A DNA stretch of 64,000 nt from Perognathus longimembris pacificus. Taxonomy: Eukaryota > Chordata > Mammalia > Rodentia > Heteromyidae. The notes under the pieces were generated by a model. The model did no database searches, was not told where the DNA came from, and worked only from the letters and a program-made list of their open reading frames with translations. A program made the translations under genes and the position numbers. The stretch covers positions 11,546,826-11,610,825 of the forward strand of contig NC_063171.1 of assembly GCF_023159225.1 (NCBI RefSeq), given 5' to 3'. Each line of letters starts with the position of its first letter. Position 1 is the first letter of the stretch. This document shows, piece by piece, positions 12,301-25,763 of this stretch.

Positions 12301-15300
12301 ATGCATCTCTAAAGCTTCCTTGGTCTAGGAATTCTAAGGTAATTTTCTCAGACATTTTAGTATTATTGATTCTTTCATTAACATGGGAGATATTTTTATT
12401 TCGAGGGTCTTCTGTATCTATATATTTTAACACACACATGTACATGTGCTTGTGAAAGGACACACATATACATGCACACATATATACAGATAGATAGATT
12501 ATAGATTCCTTTCAGAATATTGCATTATATTTCATTATCAATAGCAATACCAGGTAGTACTGATTCTACCATGTTAGTTTATAGGATGATACTAGTGATA
12601 ACTTTTTTGGGAGGTTAGGTCAAATGTATTTAGTAATTTTGTATTTTTTAGTAATTTTTATTTTGTATTATCTTTAAGTTTTTTTTTGTAAAAGCATTTC
12701 AATTGAACAAGTCAGTTTATGAGTACAATGTACCTTGATCAATCACACCTCCTTCCAGCATTCTTCCTCATCTATGCAGATGTCATCCATCCCATCAAGT
12801 TGCTTGTGACTTCTTTGTGTTTATTATTTTTAGCTATATGTATAAACTATCTAATATCTATCTGGTATTATTTTCAGTCATTTACTAGGGGGAAAAGCCT
12901 CTCAATCCTCTGTTGTATCTCTCTTTCTCTTTCTTCTCTCTCTCTCTCTTCTGGTCCTGATGCTTGAACTCTTGTTCTGGTCACTGTTCCTGAGCTCCTT
13001 TTGCTCAAGGCTAACACTATCATTTGAGCCACTGTGCCATTTATGGCTCTTTCTGTGATTTAATTGGAGATAAGAGTCCCACAGGCTTTTCTGCCAAGAC
13101 TACCTTGGAACCATGATCCTCAGATCTCAGTCCTTCAATAGCAAGGATCATAGGCAAGAGCCACAGGGGCCCTGCTTCTCTGTTAGAACCTATCAACATG
13201 TTTCCATTGGCGGAAACGTGGCAGGGTTCACCAACACAGGGCACTCTATCTCTCTCCTCCTCTTCCCTTGTCACATTAGGATAATTTTCTGAGAGTGGAT
13301 TACCCACACATTATGGAACCACTTCCTATCCCAGCAGTATGTCATATCAATGCTTTATACTTCTCAATTCCTGGAAAAATGCCTCTGAATTTCCCATGTT
13401 ACTGCATTTTCCACTTGTGGATATATATAACACATGGTGCACATCTATTTTAATCCTTTCTTTGTTCTTTTTCTCTCTGCCCCTCCCCCCTCTCGCTATA
13501 CACATTTATGAGTAACTACATATATAATACTCTCACCCACCCTCTCTATATAGTATTTATTGCTTTCCTTCTTATATCTACCTTCTCACCTGAGAAGTGT
13601 AGAAAATTAGGATTTCAGTCTATTTATCTTTATGTATCCTGTTATGACATGCTGCCTGATGTATAGCAGTACTGGATAAACAAATTATTTTTATCCATTC
13701 TTTTGTATTTCCCATGCTTCCACCCCTGAAATGGATTTTCAATAGGTCTTAAAAAGTGAGAAATAAGCTGTAATAAGTCCTTGTCCAAAAAAAAAAAAAG
13801 AGCAAAAGATTGCACGAATCATGACATTACTTTTGCATTTTCTGAGAGTGAGATTCTGACTGCAGAGCAATACCTATAAAAGGCCAGGTTTTCTCCTCTC
13901 TGCAATGTGAAGAAAAATAAGGGAAATCGAAGAAGACAAAATGTGTTGCGTGGAAAAGGCTGAGACAAGGAGATGGCTATATAAGGGTTGATGCAGATAA
14001 CCATGGCAACCACGGTGGTTAGGGGAAATTAAAATAAATGATCTTGTGGGAAGCTGCCAGTACAGAGTGAGCAACTGAGCTCCTCTCCCAGACAAAGAAA
14101 ACTGAAATAATAGCTCAGCATCTGAGATCTGTGATATATGACCATTAAAATATCCCAGAGCGGTGGCAATCACACACTGTTCACCTAAGCACTTCTTATG
14201 TCCTCGACATATGATTATGATAATTCAGAAGGGGGAGGGAAATAAACTGTACACAGAAGGATGACTCTGACTAAGATTAAATGATTGATGCAAACTCTGT
14301 GATTCAGAACCCTTGCCAGTTCAGATGACCTAAAACTATCTGTGTTCTGCATCTGGGCTGGAGTAACCAATATAATGTCCCCAAACATACACACCAGCAC
14401 AGAGTGACTTTAAATCAACACTGCAGATGCTGAATGGTCACTCAATAGTGCTCAAGAATCAACTCACCCTTCCCCAATAGCATGGCCCTGTCAATAACCT
14501 GAAACTACTTAATCCCTTTGCCCTTTCTGGGATGCCAACACAGCCTCTCTTAAGCAATCTGCAGTTTGATCTTGCTTTGAACAGCACTGAGAACGTAGAC
14601 ATAATCAGTGATAGCTCTCTTCCTTAAATCAGCCAAACTTCCTCCAACTGCACTTATCCTTTTCAGTTTCCTTCTGAGAACAAATTGTGCCTCTTCCTTC
14701 TACTGATTGAATACTTTTTTCCCTCTCTCATCCGGTTTGTTTACTTCATTGTTTTTCTCTTCTTTGGAGGGGGTTGCTCCTACTATTATCATTACTCTCT
14801 TCTATGCCATTACTCTCTGCCATATCTGTCTATCTATCATCTGTCTGTCTGTCTGTCTATCTATCTACCTACCTATCTATATGGATTATTGCTGGGTCTA
14901 TTGCTGATCATTTAGTACTTGTATTTCTAATATTTTGAGGATGCTTCATATATATTTATTTATATATATACATATATATCAATCAGGGAAAAATATATTG
15001 ATCTTTTTTGTAGTTCCTTTTTGTTGTAGCCTTGTCTCATTTTGGCAATGTGAGTAATGAGTGTGGGAAGTTTTCTCTATTTGGAATAGTTTTGGAAGAA
15101 TTTCATTAAAACCTTCTTTAAAAGCTTGTAATATTCAGCAGTTATGCTATCTATTCCTAGGTTCTCCTTTGTTGGAGGACTTTACTCATTCAATCTTGTT
15201 GTTTGCTTTTAGTGTATTTGAGTGATTTGTGTCCTTACTGTAAGCTTATAGATGTCCCCCGGCCCATAACCTCTGCCCTTGGCACTGCGACTCCCGCCCC

Positions 15301-18300
15301 TGGCTACCTGAGGGGCAGGCGGAGCACTTCCCACCTTAGTTGCTTGAGGGTATAGAGACCCCCAAAAGAGAGTTCAGGTGCCATTTTCCTCTCCTCTGTG
15401 GGAACTTGGCCTTGCCGGTCCTGCTGGCAATAAACTCTTTGCTCTACGTGACTTTGTCTATGGTCTGTGGTTCTTCTGGGACAATTGTCCTTTCATTGGT
15501 GCAGAACCCAGGAGGTTCCCCCGGCGGATTAGCTCCACCATTTTTTTTGGGGGGGGCAAGCTGCTGCAGGGACCTAGCCCAATTCCTAACTAACCCAGAA
15601 GACCGCCAAGCTGGCCTCCTCCTGAGCGAATGCTTCCCTACATCCAACAGCGGCAAATTTGCCCTCACACCCAGGGTAAGTGATTTTCTAAATGAGGGCT
15701 CAGATCCGATTTTCCGCTTTACCATAGGGCCACAGGGCCATGGCTTCTGGGACACACTGAAAATCTTGGCGCCAAGTTCTGAGCCCCACTCAATGACTGT
15801 AGCATAGGGCCACAGGGCCACACTCCACGCTCGGTCCGAGACACAGTGATTGGGGTGATGATTCCATCACTGATTGTCTCTCACATTTCAGCTGACCAGA
15901 GTAATATTGAGGACGCTTGGTATTGACTCCTCAGCTCCGCTAATCACTTACCATGGGAGGGGCACAATCTAACATTCCTCAGGACTCTCCCCTGGGCTGT
16001 CTCTTAGACAACCTAAAAGTTCTAAAACTTGAGTCCGACATTGACCCTGAAGAGCTTTGTGATTATGCAATAAAATCTGGCCCCAATATCCATTGGACAA
16101 TCAGTCCACATGGGCCATTAATGGAACGCTGGATCCTGATATTACACAGGATCTTGCCAACTACTGCAAGCATTCGGGCAAGCTAATGGAGGCCAGCTAC
16201 ATAGAGGCTTTCTATTTCCTCTACTCTAAACTTGTTTCTGAGACCTCACATTCACCTACTCCAATACTTCTAGCCACAAGACCGCCGCCACATAACCCAG
16301 ACTCTTTTCCAGAACCTGCGGATGAGTTGCCGCCATACCGGACACATGCAGCAACCCCTCCTTCCATTCTGGTAGTCCCTCTGCCAGGGGAGGGGTGACT
16401 TCCATCCCAGGAGGCAGGACTTCTGCCCCTGAAGGCGGGACTTCTTCCTTCAGCGCCCCCAATGCCCAACTTCATTACCCGCTCCTGCACACGCCGTCAC
16501 GGAAGCTCCTCTCCGTCAGCACCCCCTCTCCCACCTCAGGACCCCGCAAAAGAAAAAGCAACTCCACTGAAAAACAGACACCGGGTGACAGACAAAGTGA
16601 TGCTGTGGAACTCCTTACATGTCTTGTGGATACACTGGGTGCCGCGCTTGCCCAAAACCAAATGGCTCAGGGCTCCAATCTCTCGGCCCCAGCCCCCCTA
16701 CTCCCTTTACGCGAGGTGGTGGGGGCAGAAGGTATAGTTTGGGTGAATGTTCCTTTTTCGCTAAATGATTTATCCCAGGTTGAGGCCCGCCTGGGCTCTT
16801 TTTCCGCCAATCCCACTAGTTACATCAAGGAACTATGGCGTGTTCTTCAATCATATGAGGTAATATGGCATGTGTATGTAATCTTGAGCGGCACATTAAT
16901 GCCAGGGGAACAGAGGGAGGTTTGGGAAAATGCCCACCGCTATGCGGACGAGGCCCACCAAACCACCCCAGATCACCCAATTGGGACTGAAGATACGCCG
17001 GACCAGGAGCCCCACTGGGATTACAATTCCCAGGAGGGTAGCCAAAGCCGGAATCATTTTATTACCTGCGTGATGGAGGGTCTCAAACAGGCAGGCCGCA
17101 AAGCCATTAATTATGACAAAATGACTGAGGTAATACAGGATAGAGACGAGAACCCATCGGCCTTTTGGGCTAGATTATGTCAGACTCTCCTCCAATATAC
17201 TAACTTAGACCCCGAGTCTGTTGATGAACAACGCTGCTTAATGACCCATTTTATTAACCAAGCAGCCCCAGATATTCGAGCCAAGCTAAAAGCACTAGAA
17301 AAGGAGCCCCTAACACCTGCGGGTCAGGCTATGGAGGTGGCCTTTATGGTGTACCATGGCAGGGAGGAAAAAGCCCAGAAACTAAAGTACCAAATGCTAG
17401 CAAAGATCCACCAGCCTCAGGCCTGGCAACCAGCCCCTTCCCGATGGGGTCTACCTGGATCCTGTTATGGATGTGGAAAAATGGAGCACTGGAAGGGATC
17501 CTGCCCCCTAAGGAAACCATGCTACCAATGTGGCCAGCAAGGCCATAAAGGCACAGACTGCTCGCAGCCAAGGAAGCCAACCAGGCCATGCCCCCGGTGT
17601 GGAAATTTAGGGCACTGGGCTGTGGACTATCCATTATCCTCTCAGGGACAACGGCCATCCACCCATGCTCCAGTGTCCCCTTCCGATATTCTGGCACTGG
17701 CTGCAGAAGAAGACTGAAGGGGCCCTGGACTCCTGGACCCGACCACTCCCATCACCACACAGGAGCCCAGGGTAGTGATCACGGTTGCAGGTAGGATGAC
17801 CTCATTTCTGGTCGACACAGGTGCTTCATATTCGGTGCTCACTGAGTTTCAAGGCTAAACCTACCCAGCTGAAACCTCCATAGTCGGGGTGGAAGGTAAA
17901 CCTTACAAGCCCCAAAAGACACTCCCTGTTATCTGCCTTTTCTCAGGAGGGACCTTTTGCTACTCCTTCCTTGTTATTCCCCATTGCCCAATCCTGTTAC
18001 TGTGTAGAGACCTTATGGCCAAATTTAGGGCCTACATTACCTTATGCCCCTCCCAATTGACAGAACAGAATAATAATTCGGACTCCCCTACAATTTCTCT
18101 ATTGATGGCTTTAGTGGACTCGCCTGGAGACTCCTCAGGGTTCCCTTTCCCCACCTCCGAAGTGGATCCCACAGTGTGGGACACCCACAACCTTTCTGTT
18201 GCCAAACACCACGCCCCCATTCACATCTCTCTGAGGGATCCCAGACACTTCCCTTCCCAACCCCAGTATCTGCTCTCGCACTGCAGCCTCTTGGGGCTAC

Positions 18301-21300
18301 AGCCAATTATCCAAGAACTACTAAGAAAGGGGTTATTATGCCCTGCAATTCCCCCTATAATGCACCTATCTTAGCGGTGGCCAAGCCTAATGGCTCATTC
18401 CACCTGGTGTAGGACCTCCACCTTATAAATGCTGCTGTTATTCCCTTACACCCCATTGTGCCTAACCCTTACATGTTACTTTCTACAATTCCCCCAACGG
18501 TTACCTTTTACTCAGTATTAGATTTAAAAGATGCTTTCTTTACTATCCCGGTTTCTCCCTCTTCCCACGACCTCTTTGCATGTACGTGGACTGACCCTGT
18601 CACCCAAACCTCAATGCAGCTCACCTGGACTGTGCTGCCACAGGGGTTCCAGGATAGTCCCCATTTGTTTAGCCAATCCTGAGCAAGAGACTTAGAAGAT
18701 GTAAACTTAAGCCCATCCACCCTTATACAGTACGTGGATGATCTTCTCCTTTGAAGCCCCACCAAACTATTGTATTACAATCATCCTGTAACACTCCTTA
18801 ACTTTCTGGCCTCCAGGGGATACCAGGTCTCACCCAGTAAGGTGCAGGCTGTTGAGCAGTCTGTGACCTACCTGGGAGTTCAACTTACTCCCACACACAA
18901 GGCCATTACAACCCCCAGAAAGCAGTTGATTGCTAACTACACTACTCCCTCCACTAAGTCTGAGCTTCACTTCTTTCTGGGCTTGGCTGGCTATCTCAGG
19001 GCCTGGATCCCCAACTACTCTATCTTGGCTCGCCCCTTATATGAAGCAGCCAGAGGATCACTGGAGGAAGCCCTTTTATCTCCCTCCTCTCTCATCTCCC
19101 CTTTCAGGAGGCTCCAACGGGCCCTGTCACAGGCCCCCGCCCTCAGGTTGCCAGATCTTACACACCCATTCCTTCTGTATGTCACTGAAAATCAAGGCTT
19201 TGCATTGGGTGGTCTAGGTCAACAGAGCAGACCTTCATTTGTGCCGGTTGCCTACCTATCAAAACGTCTGGATCCGACTGTTAGGGCATGGGCCCCTTGC
19301 CTCCGCAACCTGGCTGCCTCCTCTGTCTTAATACCAGAATCAAAGAAGCTAACCTTTGGCACAGCTCTCACTATTTTCTCCCACCATCACCTTTCTGAGT
19401 TACTAACCTACAAGGGGCTACATACAATGCCTCCCTCCTGTATTCTCTCTCTACAGGTGTCCCTGATAGAGGACCCCACCCTAACCTTCCAAACCTGCCC
19501 CCAACTAAACCCCTCCACTCTACTACCCATTCCAGATATGGAAACCTCACCGCTACACTCCTGTGTGGAAACTTTGGAGGACCTGCTGCCTCATCCAACC
19601 CACATCAGTGAAGGACCACTAAAGGACTCCCATTTTACTTGGTTTACAGATGGCAGCTACCTCTTCTGGAAAGGTTCACGGGTGGCTGGGTATGCTGTTA
19701 TATCAATCTCTGGTGTTGTGGAATCTGGTCCCCTTCCTCTCCAGACCACCAATCAACAGGCTGAGCTAGTAACCCTAACACGGGCTTTTCATCTGGCAGC
19801 AGGCCACTCCCTGACAGTATATACAGACTCTGTGCCTTCTATACTGTCCTTTCTCATGCAGCCATCTGGAAAGAATGTGGGCTTCTGACAACCAAGGGGA
19901 CCCCAGTCATAAATGGCCCCTACATTAACAAGGTTTTAGAAGCCTCCTTTCTGCCCTCAGCCATTGGCATAGTTCACTGCAGAGCCCACAGGTCAGATGA
20001 CTCCTTTATATCTGAAAGAAACAACCCAGCAGATGAGACTGCCAGGCGGGCTGCTATGTCCTCAAAACAATGGGCACTAGTACTACCAATAACAGAAAGT
20101 TCTACCTCTCCCTCCAGACAGGACATTCTTAAATACATACACAATCTTTTTCATCCTCACACAGGCTCCTTAAGGGAGTTCCTTAAGTAGAGCCTCCCTC
20201 CAACCCTGGCCGATATACAATTTCTCACATAGCTTTCACAAACCTGTAAGGTGTGCCAAAAGGTGAACCCCAACACTAATGTGAGCCCACCTGCTTTTCC
20301 AACCCATCAGGCTCGAGGTAACCTCCCAGGGGTGGATTTTACTCACATGCCAACAATCTGCAAGTACAAGTACTTGCTGGTTCTTGTAGACACCTTCACG
20401 GGATGGATAGAGGCATTTTCCACCACAAACAAAAGAGCCTCCTCTGTGTCTCAGCTTCTTTTACAAGAAATAATTCCCCGCTTTGGCCTTCCAGCCTCCA
20501 TCCAGACAAACAACGGCCCAGAATTTGTCTCCTCTGTAACCCAGCTCTCTAAATATCTCCTGGCACTTCCATATTCCCTACCACCCTCAGTCCTCAGGGA
20601 AGGTGGAACGTGCCAACCGGTCCCTTAAACAGATTTCAACCAAGCTGTCCCTCGAGTTACACCAAGACTGGTTAAAACTCCTACCCCTGGCCCTTCTCCA
20701 CCTGCGGGTTCTACCTAAAAGGCCTTTGATGTTAAGTCCTTTTGAGGTGATGTATGGCCGCCCACCTTTGCCTCCCCTGTTCCAAGCCTCAGATACCCCC
20801 TTACCACCCCCTCCCTAATGCTGTCTTCCCTCCTTCAGCACCTGTGCACTTTCCTTTGGAAGTATGTTAACCAATGCAGCCCCGGGCCCTCCTCATCTTC
20901 TGAGCCCCCATTAAGGCTGGGGACCTGGTGTACATTTCAAAGGACTACCTGGCACAGACATCAAGTTCCACCAAGCTTTCTGCTAAGTGGGATGGGCCTT
21001 ATCCAGTAACTCTCTCTACCCCTACAGCTGTACAGGTTCAGGGACATCCACACTGGATCCATATCCACAATGTCAAACGACACCTATCTGAACCACCCTC
21101 GTACACCTGCGAGCCAACTGGACCCCTGTCTCTACGGATAAAGTTGGGACCCAGCCTCCCTCCAGTCACTGAGGACCCAGAAGATCCCACAGCAGACAAA
21201 TAACACCTCTATGACCTCAGCCAACTTGGACAGTACCGGGTCTCCTTTGTTTCCCCTTTCTGACTACCTCGCCCCCTTTCAGCAGGAAGTAGATCCAGAA

Positions 21301-24300
21301 GAAGAGACCTCCGCCCATACCCCCTTGCCTGGTACTGCTTATAATAAACAACAAAGGGGGGAATGTAAGCTTATAGATGTTGCCCGGCCCATAAGCTCAA
21401 CCCTTGGCAATGCGACTCCGCCCCTGGCTACCTGAGGGACAGGTGGAGCACCTCCCACCTTAGTTGCATGAGGGTATAAAGACCCCCCAAAAGAGAGTTC
21501 AGGTGCCATTTTCCTCTCCTCTGTGGGAACTTGGCCTTGCTGGTCCTGCTGGCAATAAACTCCTTGCTCTACGTGACTTTGTCTATGGTCTGTGGTTCTT
21601 CTGGGACAATTGTCCTTTCACTTATGAATCAATTTTGGTAGGCTACATGCCTAGTAATTTATCCTTTTCTTGTAGGTGTTCTAGTTAGTTGATATCTAGG
21701 TTGCCTAAATAATCCCTATTAACATATCCAATTTTTAAAAATATTTTTCAATATGGATTTCATTTGTTTCTTCTCTCCATTGTTTTTCCCCCATGGATCT
21801 GAGATCTGCTAAACTGTCTTTATTATAAGACTATGGATTATCTGTAGGCTCTGCATGTTCTCTGCCACATTCTCAATTTGCATTAAGAGTCTGCTGCAAG
21901 CGCTCCAGTGAAATAGCCATTGTTCTTTTTTAATTATTATTATTCTCTCTCCTGTCCAGCAGCTCACTAGGCTTTTCAGTCAGATGCAAAACTCAGCAGA
22001 TGACTCTTTCTCACCATTATGATGATTGCTCCATTTTCACCCCATGCCAAAGGTCCTTGTACCTGGCTTTTAAAGTCACATCACTTTGTCTTCAGAGCTC
22101 TCACCACTTTCTGGAATTAATTGTTCATGGATTTGTTAGTCTCTTCTCCTAGAAGGCACACGTGAGTAGAGTACAATGACTTTGTACATGTATTTTGTTC
22201 AAAGGTCCCCAGTCCTTGCATGATCTGCTAAACAAGTGCAAGGCCTCAGTGAATTATGCACCTGGGAATGAACTTCTTTGTGTGAAACATGGTTTAGTTG
22301 ATTGGCAATGAAGAGTGCATTCTCATCTTTTGAGAACCAACTAGTACACTAAAGTATATACTTTCTGCTTTTCTATGGCATTATAGCTTCATTTGTTATT
22401 CTTATACTTTCCAGTTTAAGAGTCCTTGGTTTTTAGATAATTGTAGGTCTTTGTACTTTAAGTACACTTTTCTATATCTTCACTAGTTCCAACATAGCTC
22501 AGTTAAAGATTAGCCATCATTTACACCATTGCATCTCACGTCCACTTTATATTAAGTAATGCCTAATCCTTTGGTGTCATTGCCAAATCTCAAGTAATTT
22601 TATGAGAAGATGATAAAATTTTCCTGGCACTTGCTAAATCTTGTCAACACTTATACATCAATTAAAATGGTAATTTTCCCCTAAAAGCTTGGATTTTCAG
22701 AAAGTAATGTTCAGATTCTAGCATTTGTAAATTGGAAAAAAAATTAGATACTTCTACTTAATTTAATATGGAGGATTTTTTTTACTGATACTAGCTTTGA
22801 TGTAAAATCCTGAAGAATTTTATAAAGCAAATTTTTTCATTAGTTTCTGTATCTATTTATCTATCCGAGCACACTTCCAAAAAAGTCACCTCTCATGAAA
22901 ATATTGCCAACTAGCCCATGATGTATCCTTAGTTAAAAAGTTTGTTGCAGTATTAATTTTTAAAAATATGTGTTTGTCTTGCTTTTAGAAAAAATATTCA
23001 AGGACCTTCTAATACTTACTTTAATAACCATTTTCTATTTTAGAGTTTTGTTCTTTTCTAGAGGACTATCAGTTGATTTTGAAAACTAAATATTTTTTCT
23101 TTGTGTTTTATGTATTCCATGGCATGTGCTTTTTCTATATTATTTTTCTTTGTTTCAAGCACATTGCCTGAGAACTATGAATATAAGAACTGCATACTAT
23201 GTTTACTGTATAAATATTGAGCTAAGGCACATATTATTTAAGCAACATGTTTTAAAGAACTTATCAACCCTGTGTCTTTGGATAATTTCTAAACTGTATA
23301 TAGAACATTATTATCATTTTTTTTTTTTGCCAGTCCTGGGCCTTGGGCTCAGGGCCTGAGCACTGTCCCTGGCTTCTTCTCGCTCAAGGCTAGCACTCTG
23401 CCGCTTGAGCCACAGCACCGCTTCTGGCGGTTTTCTGTATATGTGGTGCTGGGGAATCGAACCTAGGGCCTCGTGTATCCGAGGCAGGCACTCTTGCCAC
23501 TAGGCCATATCCCCAGCCCATAGAACATTATTAACTTCTAAAAACATCTCTATTTTTCCAGAGGTTTTTTTCTCAGATTGATTGATTTTTAGATCTTCTT
23601 TTTCCACAAAGTATTGGATTTATCTCCATCTATTGAGACCCATCCTAATTTATTTTCTTCACAGGTGGAATGGAGACCCAGCCTAATGTATGTCCTTTGC
23701 ATGTGGATTTTTCTAGCTGTATATTCATGCAGTTAGTGTTTTGATCTCTGTAATCATAGCCATCTGCAGATGCATATCTTAGACTAGTGGATTCCCTTTC
23801 CTAATTCCTTGATTAATGTTAAAGTATTTGTACATCCAATGTTTATATTCTTAGTTTTATCTTTCTTCTGGGCTATCTATAAAATGATTTGTTATACCTT
23901 TTTTAATGCATCATTTTGAAATCTTTATATAAACATCATATTAATATAACTTTAATAATGCAGAATCTTACCATCTATTGCTGGCATTTACAAAGCAGTG
24001 TGATGTCTTTCTGTCACTATCTCTTATGTGGACCTCCATTATTCTCATGACACCTGATAATTCTACCTAAGCAAGCATCTACTTGAGATCCATGTCACAC
24101 AATTAACTCTCTTTTCTTTGTTTATTACATCTCCAATATTGGCAGAAAAATTTATAGAAGATGGCTAAATGTAGATCTTTTCTTGCTAATATTAATCTTT
24201 CATCTGTTCACTCAACATTTATTATATCTCCAATAGGTACAGAGAATGTCTTAATCTGTCAGAGGGATAAAGGTGAGTAAGCGATAATCTACCTTTTAAA

Positions 24301-24785
24301 CATTTACAATCTACTGTGCAAGCTGCTGTGGAAAATTGCCATTACAAAAACTAGTCAAAATTAAAAGTCAAATAAGTAATGATGTCAATAAAATAGAACA
24401 GAGGAAGAAACACATTATTCCAAGTAGTTTCATGGAAAAGGTAGAACTTTAAAATTTGGTTTTAAGGAGGTAAAGAATGTGTGGAGGAGAACACGAATAC
24501 TGTGTGAGCCAGGAGGCTGTGTGAGCAGGAGAGCTGCAGAACAATGAAAAATTCTCCAGTGTAGGAAACAGTGTCTCACACCTGTAATTGTAGCTATTGA
24601 AGAGGCTAAGATTATGTTTTAAAAGGAGCCTAGGCAGGGAAGTCTGTGGAACTTTAACAACCAGCAAAGCCAAAGTAGAGCTGTGGCTCAAATGACAGAA
24701 GGTCAACCATGAAAAACCAAACTAAATGATAGATTATACCCATATCCTGAGATTGAGCCTCAATATTGGCATACTCACTTGCACG

Positions 24786-24817
<32 letters not shown>

Positions 24818-25724
24818 TGAATTCTACAATAGTCATACTAATGGAAAATATATTGTGGACTGTTTGGTAGAAAAAAGAGAACAAAGATGCCTATTCAATG
24901 TCAAGGAATTTATTTTTAATGAACATAAGTACCAATTGTTAATGCACAGCCTGTGTCAGGCATTGAACTAGTTGTTTTATATCCATCTTCTACAATAATG
25001 TTGAGCAGACAGATGATACAATTGTTATTTCCCAAATGAATAGTAAATTTTCAAAAAGGAGATTATTCTGATAGTGTTGTGAATGTGTCTTGCAAAATGG
25101 TGTGACCAAAATCTCAACTATGTACAGTCGATAAAGCTGACTAAAGCCACACTTTTTCACTCACGCTTATGCTTGCAAGTTCAGTTGCAGAACTATGAAA
25201 ACTATCTGAAGAGTGAAAAACACATTAAATTGCATAAAAAAGAATCTGTGGCCAAAAATGGTCATTGGAGACCTTGTTACAAACATGAGGATGGGCACTG
25301 AAGTACTGCTCCAGGGCTGGAAGAAAATAAATCTCAGAACCAGAAGCAAAGCAGGAAGAAGGCACTGGAATGACTGATTGATGGGGGTCTCTCTATAGTC
25401 AAGGCTCAACATGTCCTACCATTGTCCTCTGGGATAGGCATTGATCCCCCACAGAGAAGCCTTGAGTCACATTAAAGAAAGTAATATCCCAGGAGTTTGG
25501 TAATTTTCCAAGGTGACAGTGTTTATCCTATTTACAATAACCCTATACATCTACCAATCTAAATATCTAATTAGTGTAGCTAATTTTCCTCCATAGTCAA
25601 TAGATCTAAAAGATAAACATTCACAGGTAGCCTCTAAGGGGAACCAAGGTAAATAGGTAAACCCTATGGCATAAGCTAATGGACACTTACTTACACACAC
25701 ACTACTTACTCACACACGCTACTT

Positions 25725-25763
<39 letters not shown>

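Larger units (their letters stand above)
15239..21620 (+). mobile_element. Env-less ERV1 / gammaretrovirus-like provirus
   Basis: A 6382-bp provirus with TG...CA-bounded 257-bp LTRs, a PBS-like site, leader, gag, pro, pol and a polypurine tract. Flanks read cttac before and cttat after, consistent with a 5-bp target duplication with one mismatch. Gag, pro and the start of pol share one frame, separated by an in-frame stop after gag, as in gammaretroviruses. RT has YVDD and integrase has a GPY motif. No surface or transmembrane envelope region fits in the roughly 160 bp between pol and the 3' LTR. All genes carry frameshifts and stops, so it is defective. It is antisense to RGS13 in intron 2 and interrupts a minus-strand L1 ORF2 fragment. 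Confidence 0.95.

Noticed and set aside
13975..13990. TATATAAGG as a promoter TATA box
   Set aside because: No initiator, CpG context or downstream exon. AT-rich DNA gives many such matches.
15340..15807. 155-codon ORF across the 5' LTR and leader
   Set aside because: It spans LTR, PBS and leader in a frame unrelated to gag, with no family features. Chance opening in GC-richer retroviral sequence.
21464..21688. 74-codon ORF in the 3' LTR as an env remnant
   Set aside because: Nearly the same sequence occurs in the 5' LTR, so it is LTR sequence, not env.
24654..24884. Cys/Val-repeat ORF
   Set aside because: Created by the (CA)n microsatellite. The same applies to 61033-61390 and 49083-49277.
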